Position numbers and translations under genes: made by a program. A model generated the notes under the pieces. It was not told the origin of the DNA and ran no database searches. It worked only from the letters and a program-made list of their open reading frames with translations. Shown piece by piece: positions 44,684 through 54,611 of a DNA stretch of 64,000 bases (within the stretch, counting starts at the first letter, position 1; each line of letters opens with the position of its first letter). The stretch lies in the NCBI GenBank assembly GCA_003569165.1, contig BGOI01000003.1, forward strand, positions 1 through 64,000, read 5' to 3'. Source of the stretch: Opitutia bacterium. Its GTDB lineage: Bacteria; Verrucomicrobiota; Verrucomicrobiia; Opitutales; UBA953.

Positions 44684-45724
44684 ATGCAGCAGCAGCTCGC
44701 CCAACTCGTCGCCGCCGCCACCCAGGAAGCCTCCGCCGTCGCCACCCGCGCCGAGCTCGAAGCCTTCAAGGCGCGCGTCGTCGGCCCCAATGGCTCCCTG
44801 ACCCAGGTGATGAAGGGGATGGCCACCCTTTCAAAGGAAGAACGCCCAGTCGTGGGCAAGCTCATCAACGAGGCGAAGAAGTCCGTCGAGGAACTCCTCG
44901 CTACACTCTTGGTCAAGGTCGAGAACGCCGAAATCGCCGCCGCCCTCGGCGCGTCCGTCGACCCGACCCTCCCGAGTCCCGACGCTCCGGCCGGCTCGCT
45001 CCATCCGCTCTCCCGCACCCGCGAACGCATCCTCGCCTCCTTCCGTAAACTGGGCTTCGTCGTCGCCGACGGCCCTGAGGTCGAGACGGAGTGGCATTGC
45101 TTCGACGCCCTCAACACGCCGGCCGATCACCCGGCCCGCGATATGCAGGATACGCTCTACATGCCGAAGGCGTTCCGCTCCGCCGACGCGCCCCGCAAGG
45201 CCGACGAGGCGATCCTCCTCCGCACGCACACGTCCAGCGTGCAGGTCCGGACGATGCTCTCGCGCAATCCGCCGTTTCGCATCGTCGCCCCAGGTCGCTG
45301 CTTCCGCCGCGACGCGGTCGACGCGACGCACTCCGCCAACTTCCACCAGGTCGAAGGTCTTTGGATTGATCGCAACGTCACGCTCGCCGATCTCCGCGGC
45401 GTGCTCGACTTCTTCGTCAAGGAAACCTTCGGCGCCGATGCCGAGATTCGACTGCGCCCGTCGTTCTTTCCCTTCACGGAACCGTCCTTCGAGATGGACC
45501 TCCGCTCGCCTAACCTGGGTCGCCTCTCCAACCGTTGGCTCGAAATCATGGGCTGCGGCCTGGTCGACCCGAAGGTGCTCGAACTCTGCGGCCTCGACCC
45601 AAAGGAATGGTCGGGCCTCGCCTTCGGCCTCGGCCTCGAACGCATCACGATGCTGGTCCACGGCATCGACGATATTCGCCACTTCTACAACAACGACACG
45701 CGCTTCCTGCGCCAGTTCGCCTAA
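44684..45724 (+). CDS. pheS: Phenylalanyl-tRNA synthetase alpha subunit
   Basis: 346 aa. Coiled-coil N-terminus, then the class II core: HPLSRTRERILASFRKLGF, motif 2 LRTHTSSVQVRTM and APGRCFRRDAVDATHSANFHQVEG, motif 3 GLAFGLGLERITMLVHG. Charges tRNA-Phe together with PheT. Start ATG 44684 has leader CAACGCACAAATTAACCC. Three nt from its stop to the pheT ATG. Confidence 0.97.
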   Translation: MQQQLAQLVAAATQEASAVATRAELEAFKARVVGPNGSLTQVMKGMATLSKEERPVVGKLINEAKKSVEELLATLLVKVENAEIAAALGASVDPTLPSPDAPAGSLHPLSRTRERILASFRKLGFVVADGPEVETEWHCFDALNTPADHPARDMQDTLYMPKAFRSADAPRKADEAILLRTHTSSVQVRTMLSRNPPFRIVAPGRCFRRDAVDATHSANFHQVEGLWIDRNVTLADLRGVLDFFVKETFGADAEIRLRPSFFPFTEPSFEMDLRSPNLGRLSNRWLEIMGCGLVDPKVLELCGLDPKEWSGLAFGLGLERITMLVHGIDDIRHFYNNDTRFLRQFA

Positions 45725-45727
45725 GCC

Positions 45728-48163
45728 ATGAAAGTCTCTTTCCAAGCCCTCTCCCGTCACCTCGACCTCGCCGGCGTCACCGCCGAGCGCGTCGCGGAAG
45801 TCCTCCCGATGCTCGGCCTCGAGGTGGAGTCGGTCACGACCTTCGGCCTCGCCCCGCTACCGCTCGTGGTAGTCGGTGAGATCAAGTCTTTCGACAAGCA
45901 TCCGAAGGCCGATCGTCTCAGCGTCTGTCAGGTCGACGTGGGTGATGGCGCAATCCGCCAGATCGTCTGCGGTGCGAAGAACTTCAAGGCGGGTGACCGG
46001 GTCCCGGTCGCTCTCCCAGGCACGGTGATGCCGAGCGGTTTCACGATCTCGGTCTCGAAGCTCCGTGACGTCGACTCGGCGGGCATGATGTGCTCCTCCG
46101 AAGAACTCGGCCTCGGCAAGGGTGAGGACGGTCTGCTCATCCTCACGCCGCGTCAGCCGGCCCTGGGCACGCCGCTCAATTCCCTGTTCGGTGCGCCGGA
46201 CACGGTGCTCGAGATCTCGGTCACACCTAACCGCGGTGATTGCCTCGGCATCCGTGGCGTCGCCCGCGACCTCGCCGCTGCGCTAGGCCTGACGCTGAAG
46301 CCGCTCACGGTGAAGACCCCGGCCGGCCTCGCCGCCGCACCTTCCGCCGCCGATGCGGTGAAGTTCGTCCGCTCGTCCTCCGAGTTCTGCCCTTACTACA
46401 CGCTCCGCACGCTGAAGAACGTGAAGGTCGGCCCGAGCCCGGAATGGCTCCGTCGCGACCTCGAGGCCGCTGGCCTCCGTCCGATCAACAATGTGGTCGA
46501 TATCACGAACTGGGTGCTGCTCGAACTGGGCCAGCCGCTCCATGCGTTCGATGCGAAGAAAGTCTCCGAAGGCATCGAAGCCCGCCCGGCCCGCGAAGGC
46601 GAAGAGATCGTCCTGCTCGACGGTAAGAAGGTGAAGCTCGAGACCGGTGTCTGCGTCATCGCTGACGCCCAGCGCCCGCTCGTCGTCGCCGGCGTGATGG
46701 GTGGCGCCGAATCCGGTGTGACCGATTCGACAACCGAAGTCCTCCTCGAAGCCGCCTGGTTCCGCCCAGGAGAAATCCGCCGCGTCGCCCGCCGCATCGG
46801 CGTGTCGACCGACTCTTCCCATCGCTTTGCCCGTGACGTGGATCCGGCCGGCGTCGAGCTCGCCTCGCGCCTCGCTACAGATCTTCTCATCGAACTCGCT
46901 GGCGCCCAGCCGGCTGGTCCCACCGTCGCCGTCGGCCAGCCGCCGCGCGCCGACGTCACGATCGAACTTCCCGCCGGCTACGTCGCGGCTAAGCTCGGTA
47001 CGCCGATCGCCGACGCCGATGTCTCCGCGGCCTTCGCTCGCCTTGGCTTCACAGTGAAGGCTTCCGCCACGGGTTTCTCGGTGCTGGTGCCTTCGTTCCG
47101 TTCCGACGTGACCCGTCCCATCGACCTGGTCGAAGAATTCATCCGTATCCACGGCACCGACAAGGTGCCCGCCGGCCGTCCAATCGCCCCGCTCCCGGGC
47201 GACGAAGATGCGCTGACGTCCGTCTTCACCCGCGAAGTCTCCGCCCGCCTCGTCGGCGCTGGTTTTACGGAGTGCTGCCACTACTCGCTTCGCGACGCCG
47301 CGGAACTCGAACGTACCCTTGGCGCCGACAAAGCCGCCTTGGTCGCGATGGATAACCCGCTGACCGCCGAACAGACGCACCTCCGCGCGTCGCTCGTCCC
47401 GGGCCTCGCCGGCGCGCTTGCGCTTAACCTCTCGGTGCACGCCGATCCGCACGGTCTCTTTGAAGTCGGTACGGTCTTCCGTCCGCAGGCTGACGGCACC
47501 GTGCGCGAATTCATCTCGGTTGCCTTCGCGATCGTCGCCGAACCGGTGACGCGTTCCTGGAAGTCCCGTGAGGCCTTCGACGGCCTTCGCGCGAAGCGCC
47601 TTCTGCAGGATGCCGCAGCGCTCGCTGGCGTCGCCTCGGTCCGTCTTTCGTTTGCCGCTGCCAACGGCGGTCTCTGGCAGGCTGACCATGCCGCCGCCCT
47701 CGTCGACCGTGGCCGTGCCGCGGAAGGTGCATGTGGTGTCCTCGATCTTCGCTGGACGCGTTCCCTCGGCCTGAAGAGCTCCGTCATCGCCGGCGAAGTC
47801 TGCTTCCCCCGCTCGGCTTTCGCCGAAGCCCGCAAGATCCCACGCTTCGAAGCGTTCTCTTCCTTCCCGCCCGTCACGAAGGACGTCGCGGTCATCGTCC
47901 CGGTCGACGTCGCCGCCGCCGAAGTCGAAAGCCGTGTCCGCCAAGGCGCCGCCAAGGCCGCCGGTAAGGAGTTCGCGCTGGAGTCGGTTAACTGCTTCGA
48001 CGTCTTCACCGGCCCGGGTCTGCCTGAGGGCCACCGCAGCCTGGCCTTCGAAATCCGCTGGCGCCATGCAGCCCGCACGCTCACGGACGAAGAAACCAAT
48101 CAAGCCCTCGGCGTGGTCATCGCGACGCTCGAGAAGGGCGCCGGCTGGACCGTACGCCGCTAA
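45728..48163 (+). CDS. pheT: Phenylalanyl-tRNA synthetase beta subunit
   Basis: 811 aa, usual length. Domains in order: EMAP/tRNA-binding OB fold (VVGEIKSFDKHPKADRLSVC), B3/B4 editing (EISVTPNRGDCLGIRGVARD, INNVVDITNWVLLELGQPLHAFDA), B5 (VTIELPAGYVAAKLG), class II-like fold (ECCHYSLRDAAELERTLG), and the C-terminal FDX-ACB domain (FPPVTKDVAVIVPVDVAAAE). A 606-aa antisense ORF over it is a GC-bias shadow. Confidence 0.97.
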   Translation: MKVSFQALSRHLDLAGVTAERVAEVLPMLGLEVESVTTFGLAPLPLVVVGEIKSFDKHPKADRLSVCQVDVGDGAIRQIVCGAKNFKAGDRVPVALPGTVMPSGFTISVSKLRDVDSAGMMCSSEELGLGKGEDGLLILTPRQPALGTPLNSLFGAPDTVLEISVTPNRGDCLGIRGVARDLAAALGLTLKPLTVKTPAGLAAAPSAADAVKFVRSSSEFCPYYTLRTLKNVKVGPSPEWLRRDLEAAGLRPINNVVDITNWVLLELGQPLHAFDAKKVSEGIEARPAREGEEIVLLDGKKVKLETGVCVIADAQRPLVVAGVMGGAESGVTDSTTEVLLEAAWFRPGEIRRVARRIGVSTDSSHRFARDVDPAGVELASRLATDLLIELAGAQPAGPTVAVGQPPRADVTIELPAGYVAAKLGTPIADADVSAAFARLGFTVKASATGFSVLVPSFRSDVTRPIDLVEEFIRIHGTDKVPAGRPIAPLPGDEDALTSVFTREVSARLVGAGFTECCHYSLRDAAELERTLGADKAALVAMDNPLTAEQTHLRASLVPGLAGALALNLSVHADPHGLFEVGTVFRPQADGTVREFISVAFAIVAEPVTRSWKSREAFDGLRAKRLLQDAAALAGVASVRLSFAAANGGLWQADHAAALVDRGRAAEGACGVLDLRWTRSLGLKSSVIAGEVCFPRSAFAEARKIPRFEAFSSFPPVTKDVAVIVPVDVAAAEVESRVRQGAAKAAGKEFALESVNCFDVFTGPGLPEGHRSLAFEIRWRHAARTLTDEETNQALGVVIATLEKGAGWTVRR

Positions 48164-48168
48164 TTAAT

Positions 48169-48459
48169 ATGGCCGAAGGTTTTGACATCGACCATCTCGC
48201 GAAGCTCGCACGCCTTAGCCTTACGGCCGAGGAGAAGGCGCTCTACTCGTCGCAGCTCAACCAGATCCTGGGTCACTTCCAGGCGCTCGCCGACGCCGAC
48301 CTGCCCGCGACGATCGACGACGCCCGAGTGGTCGACGAAGCCGCGCTCCGCTCCGATGAGCCGGGTCCCGTTCTCGGCGCCGAAGCAGTCACCCGCATCG
48401 CCCCTGCCTCGCGCGACGGACAAATCTCCGTCCCGCGCGTCGTGGACGACGAATCGTAA
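48169..48459 (+). CDS. gatC: Asp-tRNA(Asn)/Glu-tRNA(Gln) amidotransferase subunit C
   Basis: 96 aa. IDHLAKLARLSLTAEEKALY and the RSDEPGPV segment are GatC features. Stabilises GatA-GatB; order gatC-gatA-gatB with 3-nt gaps or overlap. Its presence implies that Gln-tRNA and/or Asn-tRNA is made indirectly in this organism. Confidence 0.93.
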   Translation: MAEGFDIDHLAKLARLSLTAEEKALYSSQLNQILGHFQALADADLPATIDDARVVDEAALRSDEPGPVLGAEAVTRIAPASRDGQISVPRVVDDES

Positions 48460-48462
48460 GCC

Positions 48463-49920
48463 ATGGCCGACGCGCTCCATACGCTTTCCGCCGCCGAACT
48501 CGGCCGCCGCCTCGCGGCCGGCACGCTTACGTCCCGCGCCCTCTGCGAAGCGCTCATCGCCCGCTATCAGACGGTGAACGACAAGGTCGGCGCTTTCACG
48601 CACCTCGACCAAGCTGACGTGCTCGCGCAGGCCGACGCCTCTGATGCGCGCCGTAAGGCCGGGCAGGGCAGGGGTCCTCTCGAAGGCATCCCGGTCGCGA
48701 TCAAGGACAACATCGCGGTGAAAGGTCAGCCGCTCACCTGCTCGAGCAAGATGCTCGCATCTCTGGTCTCGCCTTACGACTCGCACGTCGCCGAACGCCT
48801 CCGCGCTGCTGGTGCAATCCTCTACGGTCGCCTGAACATGGACGAGTTCGCGATGGGTTCCTCCACGGAGAACTCCGCGATCCGCAAGACGTTCAATCCT
48901 TGGGACCTCGCCCGCATCCCAGGCGGATCTTCCGGTGGCAGCGCCGCGGCCCTCGCGGCCGGCCTAGTGCCGCTCTCGCTCGGTTCCGATACCGGTGGCT
49001 CGATCCGCCAGCCCGCCTCGCATTGCGGCGTGGTCGGCCTGAAGCCCACCTACGGCCTGATCTCCCGCTTCGGTCTCGTGGCTTTCGCTTCGTCGCTCGA
49101 TCAGATCGGCCCGATGGCTCGCAGCATCGAAGACTGCGAACTCCTCCTCAATGCGCTATCCTCGGCCGACGCGCGTGATATGACCTGCTTCGGCCCGTCC
49201 GACCGCGGGCTCACGCCGGCTGGTGACGCCAAGAAGCTCCGCATCGGCATTCCGAAGGGCTTCCTCGGCAAGGGTGTCGCTCCCGAGGTCGCCGCCGCGG
49301 TCAATGCCGCGGTCGATTTCTACCGAGCCCAGGGTTGCGCAATCTCCGAGGTCGAACTGCCCTCGGCCGATCTCGCCGTGCCGACTTATTACGTCGTCGC
49401 GACCGCCGAGGCTTCCTCGAATCTCGGCCGCTACGACGGCGTCCGCTACGGTCATCGCTCCGCTTCCGCTGGCACGCCGGTCGAGATGATGACGGCCAGT
49501 CGCTCCGAGGGCTTCGGCCCCGAAGTGAAGCGTCGCATTCTACTCGGCACGTTTGTGCTCAGCGCCGGTTACGCCGATGCGTATTACGTCCGCGCCCTCC
49601 GCGCCCGCGCCAAGATTCGTGCCGAATACCTCTCCGCGCTCGCCGGCGTCGACGTGCTGCTCACCCCGACCGTCCCGACACCCGCCTTCAAGGTCGGCGA
49701 GAAAGCCTCGGATCCTCTCCAGCTCTATCTCGAGGATATCTTTACGATTCCCGCCAACCTGGCCGGCCTCCCGGCAATCTCGGTGCCTTGCGGTAAGTCC
49801 GGCCACCTGCCGGTCGGTTTCCATCTCGTCGGAGCGCCGCTCTCCGAAGCCAAACTCCTCGCTGCGGGCCGTCTCTTCGAGGCCGCCCACGGTTTCGCCC
49901 ACCAGCAAGCCGCCCTATGA
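48463..49920 (+). CDS. gatA: Asp-tRNA(Asn)/Glu-tRNA(Gln) amidotransferase subunit A
   Basis: 485 aa amidase-signature enzyme that frees ammonia from glutamine. Ser-cisSer-Lys triad: Lys in PVAIKDNIAVKG, cis-Ser in GGSSGGSAAALAAG, nucleophile Ser in SDTGGSIRQPAS. Also YGLISRFGLVAFASSLDQIG. Overlaps gatB by 4 nt (ATGA). Confidence 0.96.
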   Translation: MADALHTLSAAELGRRLAAGTLTSRALCEALIARYQTVNDKVGAFTHLDQADVLAQADASDARRKAGQGRGPLEGIPVAIKDNIAVKGQPLTCSSKMLASLVSPYDSHVAERLRAAGAILYGRLNMDEFAMGSSTENSAIRKTFNPWDLARIPGGSSGGSAAALAAGLVPLSLGSDTGGSIRQPASHCGVVGLKPTYGLISRFGLVAFASSLDQIGPMARSIEDCELLLNALSSADARDMTCFGPSDRGLTPAGDAKKLRIGIPKGFLGKGVAPEVAAAVNAAVDFYRAQGCAISEVELPSADLAVPTYYVVATAEASSNLGRYDGVRYGHRSASAGTPVEMMTASRSEGFGPEVKRRILLGTFVLSAGYADAYYVRALRARAKIRAEYLSALAGVDVLLTPTVPTPAFKVGEKASDPLQLYLEDIFTIPANLAGLPAISVPCGKSGHLPVGFHLVGAPLSEAKLLAAGRLFEAAHGFAHQQAAL

Positions 49921-51422
49921 GCACCCCTCCTTCTGATTGGGAAGTCGTCATCGGCCTCGAGGTCCACGTGCAGCTGCACACCCGCGCCAAGGTCTTCGCG
50001 TCGTCCCCTTGGGGCTTCGGTAAGGAACCTAACGAGCAGGTCGATCCCGTCGTCCTCGGTCTCCCTGGCACGCTGCCAGTCGTGAACCGCGAGGCGGTCG
50101 AGAAATCCATCCTCTTCGGGCTGGTCGTCGGAGCGTCGGTTCCGGAGCACTGTTCCTGGGATCGTAAGAACTATTTCTACCCGGATAATCCGAAGAACTA
50201 TCAGCTCACCCAGAAGGATTTCCCGGTCGTCGTCGGCGGCCAGGTCGAGATCGAGCTCCCGGGTGCCTCGCGCAATGTGATGGGCGAGCATAAGTTCATC
50301 CGCATCCACCACGCGCACCTCGAAGAAGACGTGGGTAAGCTCAGCCACGCGGGCAGCGGCTCCCTCGTCGACTATAACCGCGCCGGCGTACCGCTTCTGG
50401 AGATCGTCACCGAGCCAGACCTCCGTTCCTCCGCCGAAGCCGAGGCCTTCCTGCGCTCGCTCGTCGCGATGCTCACCCAGGCCGGCGTGGCCGATTGCGA
50501 CATGGAAAAGGGCCAGCTGCGTTGCGACTGTAACGTCTCTATCCGCCGTCGTGGGGTCGAGAAGCTCGGTACCCGTACCGAGACCAAGAATCTCAATTCT
50601 ATCTCGAGCGTCCGCGATACGGTCATCTACGAGACCGCCCGCCAGATCCGCGAACTCGAAGCCGGCCGTTCGATTACGCAGGAGACCCGCGGTTGGAACG
50701 CTGAACTCGCCCGTGGTTACGTCCTGCGCGACAAGGAAGATGCCCACGACTACCGTTACTTCCCGGACCCGGACATCCCGACCCTGAAGATCTCTCGCGA
50801 GACCGTCGCCCGCCTCGCCAAGCAGGTCCCCGAGAACCTCTACGACCGCCAGCGGCGTTACGTCGAAAAGCTCGGCCTGCCTTACACCGCCGCCTCGGTG
50901 CTCGTGAACGACCGTGCGCTCGCCGAATGGTTCGAAATCGCCGTGGCTGCTCATCCGACCAATCCTTCGGGTATCGCCAACCTCGTTGCCAATGATCTCC
51001 TCCGCGATCTCGCCGCTTCGACGGGTACCGCGGGTGCCTTCGATGAAGCCGCCCCGGCCCCCGTCTCGCTGGCGTCCTGCCCGATCAAGCCCGCGCAGCT
51101 CGCTGGCCTGGTGAAGCTCACCGACGACGGCGTGATCTCCAAGCAGCAGGCCAAGGAAGTCTTCACCGAGATGTTCAAGTCCGGTCAGGATGCCGCCGCC
51201 ATCGTAGATGCGAAGGGCCTCCGCCAGAATAGCGACACCGGCGAACTCGAGAAGATTGTCCAGGAAGTCATCGCCGATCCGGCCGTGGCGAAGTCCATCG
51301 CCGAGTACCGCGCGGGCAACGAGAAGGCCATCAACGCGCTCAAAGGGCCAATCATGAAGCGTACGCAGGGCAAGGCTAACCCTGTCCTGATCGACCAGCT
51401 GCTCCGCAAGTTCCTCGCATGA
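49917..51422 (+). CDS. gatB: Asp-tRNA(Asn)/Glu-tRNA(Gln) amidotransferase subunit B
   Basis: 501 aa. Kinase/transamidase core: WEVVIGLEVHVQLHTRAKVF, GLPGTLPVVNREAVE, NYFYPDNPKNYQLTQ, and the YRYFPDPDIP motif; the C-terminal YqeY-like tail domain follows (GDLEKIVQEVIADP-like segment). The stop overlaps the next gene by 4 nt, so that membrane protein is translated with the gat genes. Confidence 0.96.
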   Translation: MSTPPSDWEVVIGLEVHVQLHTRAKVFASSPWGFGKEPNEQVDPVVLGLPGTLPVVNREAVEKSILFGLVVGASVPEHCSWDRKNYFYPDNPKNYQLTQKDFPVVVGGQVEIELPGASRNVMGEHKFIRIHHAHLEEDVGKLSHAGSGSLVDYNRAGVPLLEIVTEPDLRSSAEAEAFLRSLVAMLTQAGVADCDMEKGQLRCDCNVSIRRRGVEKLGTRTETKNLNSISSVRDTVIYETARQIRELEAGRSITQETRGWNAELARGYVLRDKEDAHDYRYFPDPDIPTLKISRETVARLAKQVPENLYDRQRRYVEKLGLPYTAASVLVNDRALAEWFEIAVAAHPTNPSGIANLVANDLLRDLAASTGTAGAFDEAAPAPVSLASCPIKPAQLAGLVKLTDDGVISKQQAKEVFTEMFKSGQDAAAIVDAKGLRQNSDTGELEKIVQEVIADPAVAKSIAEYRAGNEKAINALKGPIMKRTQGKANPVLIDQLLRKFLA

Positions 51423-52120
51423 GCGACTCTTCCGCTTCGCCGCTGACCGCCGGCATCAAGGCCCTCCGCGACATCGCCCTTCCTCTGGTAGTCATCATGT
51501 TGGCGGCCGCTGGCTTGGTTGTCGCCTACTACAATATCCCGGAAGTCGCCACGGCTCTCAATCGTATCGGTGCCATCAACGCGGCCAATCCGATGGCCTT
51601 TGCCGCGATCTGCACGGCCATCACCTCTGGTCTGATTCCTTGGTGCTTCCGGATGGTCTTCCCTGGATTGCGTCCGGCGCATCCCTTCCGCGACCTCATT
51701 CACAGCATGGTCTGGTGGGCCCTGATGGGGATGCTGGTAAGTTATTTCTACACCCTGCAGGCCGCCTGGTTCGGTAGCGAAGCTAACCTGCGGACCGTCC
51801 TGCTCAAGGTGTTCGTCGATATGGCGGGCTTCACGATCTTCATCGGAGCTCCGTTCAACGCTATCTCCCACCTTTGGAAGGATTGCGGCTGGGACACCGC
51901 CCGCCTGCGCGCGGCGATGGGCCCGGGCTGGTATCGTCGTTTGGTCCTCCCGAACCTGCTGACGAACTACTTCGTCTGGTTCCCGGGCACGCTCATCTTC
52001 TACAGCATGCCCACCGACCTCCAGTTGGTCGTGGCCAATTGCATCGGCTGTTTCTGGGCCCTAATGTGTGCCCGCATCGCAGCCCATTCCGGCGTCCCGA
52101 CGACCGATATCCACGCCTGA
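51419..52120 (+). CDS. Multi-pass membrane protein, possibly Mpv17-like
   Basis: 233 aa with about four to five hydrophobic segments (LPLVVIMLAAAGLVVAYY, DLIHSMVWWALMGMLVSYFY, LPNLLTNYFVWFPGTLIFY, VVANCIGCFWALMCARIA). The C-terminal pattern, W-x-P ... P...L..VVANCIGCFW, recalls the eukaryotic Mpv17/PMP22 signature (W-P, N-F, VP, VN, W), but this is a by-eye resemblance. Inner membrane; function unknown. Coupled to gatB by an ATGA overlap. Confidence 0.5.
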   Translation: MSDSSASPLTAGIKALRDIALPLVVIMLAAAGLVVAYYNIPEVATALNRIGAINAANPMAFAAICTAITSGLIPWCFRMVFPGLRPAHPFRDLIHSMVWWALMGMLVSYFYTLQAAWFGSEANLRTVLLKVFVDMAGFTIFIGAPFNAISHLWKDCGWDTARLRAAMGPGWYRRLVLPNLLTNYFVWFPGTLIFYSMPTDLQLVVANCIGCFWALMCARIAAHSGVPTTDIHA

Positions 52121-52186
52121 GCGTAAATCAGGCGGTGTCGGCAACCCTCGCTTGAATCCCTGCTTTGCTTCGGCGAACCTCCCCCT

Positions 52187-54443
52187 GTGCCTGATCTCTT
52201 CGGAGAAATTGAACCCGGCGTCGCCGAGGTGGTCCCGTTTGACGGCGGGGCCCGGGCTTACTCGTATTCAGTGCCGGCGGGCCTAAAGGATATCCTGCAG
52301 GTAGGGCAGCTGGTGCGCGTGCCGCTCGGTGGGCGTACGAGCATCGGTGTAGTCTGGAAATATCCCGCGGAGCCGCCCCCTTCGGCGAAACTCCGCAGCG
52401 TAATTTCACTTGAGCATGAGCAGCCGGTGATGACGCCGGACTGCTGCAAGCTGGCTGAATGGATGGCGGGCTATTACGGCTGCGGCCTTAATTCGGTGTT
52501 GGAGACGGTCTTACCCGCCGCCATCCGAAAAGGCGTCCGCCCGGTGCTGCGCCGCCTGCTGACGCTCATCGCCCCGCCCGAAGCCGAAGCGCTGGCGAAG
52601 CTTCGCAAGAAGGCCCCGCGTCAGGCGCAGGTCATCGATTATCTTTCCGCGCAGAAGGAGCCTACCGACCGTTCTAAGATGGTCGACGGGCTCGGCGTCG
52701 CCCAGCAGGCCGTGGATGCGCTCATCAAGGCTGGTACGGTCAAGGAGGACACCAGCGTGCTCTGGCGGGTCGCCTATAACGACCCTTATGCCGAAGGGGA
52801 GACCATCGCCTCGGCCGGTCACACTTTGAACCCTGAGCAGGTCGCGGCCGTCGCCTCGGTCACGCAGACGCTCGACTCGAAGGCCTTCCGCGCCCACCTA
52901 CTCCACGGCGTTACGGGCTCGGGTAAGACCGAGGTTTATGTGGCGCTCATCCGTAAGGTCGTGGCCGAAGGCGGCTCGGCGATCTTCCTCGTCCCGGAAG
53001 TCGCGCTCACGCCGCAGACGGTCGGGCGTCTTCGTTCCCGCCTCGCCGACCTCGGTGCCAAGGTAGTCGTCTGGCATAGCCACCTTTCCGCCGGCGAACG
53101 TTTCGACGCATGGATGGCGATGTCGCTCGGGCAGGCGCGGGTGGTGGTCGGCGCCCGTTCGGCGGTCTTCGCCCCGCTCCCGAACCTGCGTCTCATCGTG
53201 GTCGACGAAGAGCACGAGCCTTCCTTCAAACAGGGTGAGACGCCGATGTATCACGGCCGCGACGTCGCGGTGATGCGTGCCTCGGTCCTCGGCGCGGCCT
53301 GCGTGCTGGGTTCAGCCACGCCTTCGCTCGAGACCTGGAAGAACGCGACGGCCGGCCGCTATGCCTTGGATGTCATGACCAAGCGCGTCGACGACCGTCC
53401 GATGCCGGCCTTCCGGATCGTGGACATGCGTCGCGAGGTCCTGCACTCGAAGGGCCAGCATATCCTGTCCCGCGAACTGACCGACGGCATCCGCGCCCGC
53501 CTCGAGCGTCGCGAGCAGACGATCCTGTTCCTGAACCGCCGCGGTCATTCACGGTCCCTCGTTTGTCCGGATTGCGGCGAGGCCGTCCAGTGCAAGCGCT
53601 GTAGCGTCTCGCTGACGCTCCATCGCACCGACGACACCGCCCGCTGCCACCTGTGTAACCATCAGGAACGCGCCCCGGTGCTCTGCCCGAGCTGCCGCTC
53701 CCCGAAGGTCCGCTGGAAGGGTTACGGTACCCAGAAGGTCGAGGAGACCATCGCCCAGCTCTTCCCCCGCGCCCGCGTGGCCCGCATCGATGCGGATACC
53801 ATGGGCAAGAAGGACCTCTTCCGGAAGGTCCTCTCGGACTTCCGCGCGGGCAAATATGACATGCTCCTCGGCACGCAGATGATCGCCAAAGGCCTCGACT
53901 TCCCGCGGGTGACGCTGGTGGGCATCATCGACGCCGACCTTTCGTTGCAGCTACCAGATTTCCGCGCCGCCGAACGCACCTTTCAGCTGCTCACCCAGGT
54001 CGCCGGGCGCGCGGGTCGTGGTGACCTCGAGGGTGTCGTTGTTGTGCAGAGCTTCCAGCCCGCCTCCGACCCGATCCAGTTCGCCAAGCGACTGGATTTC
54101 CATGGCTTCGCGGCTGCCGAGCTCGAGAAGCGTGCCGAATTCGGTTACCCGCCGGACCGCCATCTCGTCCGCCACGTCTTCCGCGGCCGCAATGCGAGAA
54201 AGTAAACTTCGTCGCCGACGCGTGGGTCAAGGAACTCGAGCGACTGCACCCGGGCCTTTGCGAGATCCGCGGCCCGGCCCCGTGTCCGTTTGAGAAGGTC
54301 AGGATCAGCACCGCGTGCACATCTGGTACCTTGTCACCGGTGTGAAATCGCTCTTGTCGGCAATCTTACCGTTGCGCGCCAAGATACTCGGCGATGACGA
54401 GGTCATCGACGTCATCGACGTCGATGCCCAGGATTGTGCGTGA
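52187..54443 (+). CDS. priA: Primosomal protein N' / PriA helicase (two frameshifts near the 3' end)
   Basis: Restart helicase for stalled replication forks. DNA-binding N-domain (GARAYSYSVPAGLKDILQVG), Walker A GVTGSGKTEVY, DEEH (VVDEEHEPSFK), eight-Cys zinc region (VCPDCGEAVQCKRC ... CHLCNHQ ... LCPSCRS), and helicase motifs GTQMIAKGLDFPRVTLV and QVAGRAGRGD. The ORF track stops at 54205, but homology continues in other frames: EKVNFVADAWVKELERLHPG and, after 54301, HRVHIWYLVTGVKSLLSAIL to a stop at 54443. One base is missing near 54197 and one near 54301. GTG start. Likely sequencing indels. Confidence 0.9.
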
Positions 54444-54602
54444 GGACGCTGAATTGAGGACAGCGTGGAGGACAGCGTGGAGGTCTGAATGGAGGGCTGA
54501 ATTGATAAAGTCATAGACAAGACAGCCTGCGGGGGCCGTTCTGCCTCTACCTCAATTCAGCCCTCTATTCAGTCCTCCATTCAGCGATCAACGCAGTCCT
54601 CT
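54444..54602. repeat. Inverted arrays of degenerate 12-mers forming a long hairpin
   Basis: After the priA stop, 12-nt units run as GGACAGCGTGGA, GGACAGCGTGGA, GGTCTGAATGGA, GGGCTGAATTGA (54458-54505). After a 46-nt loop the complement follows: TCAATTCAGCCC, TCTATTCAGTCC, TCCATTCAGCGA, TCAACGCAGTCC (54552-54599). Innermost units pair 12/12, the next 10/12, then 6/12 and 10/12. The right arm is repeated almost exactly at 58585 and in variant form at 63197. Confidence 0.85.
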
Positions 54603-54611
54603 GCTCTTCTT

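Noticed and set aside
46283-48103. 606-aa minus-strand ORF antisense to pheT
   Set aside because: pheT is complete and certain; the antisense translation has no recognisable domain. Same reasoning for the antisense ORFs over gatB, thrC and the large TPR gene.
54444-54602. 12-mer arrays as a CRISPR
   Set aside because: Units are contiguous with no unique spacers, 12 nt is too short, and no cas genes are present.
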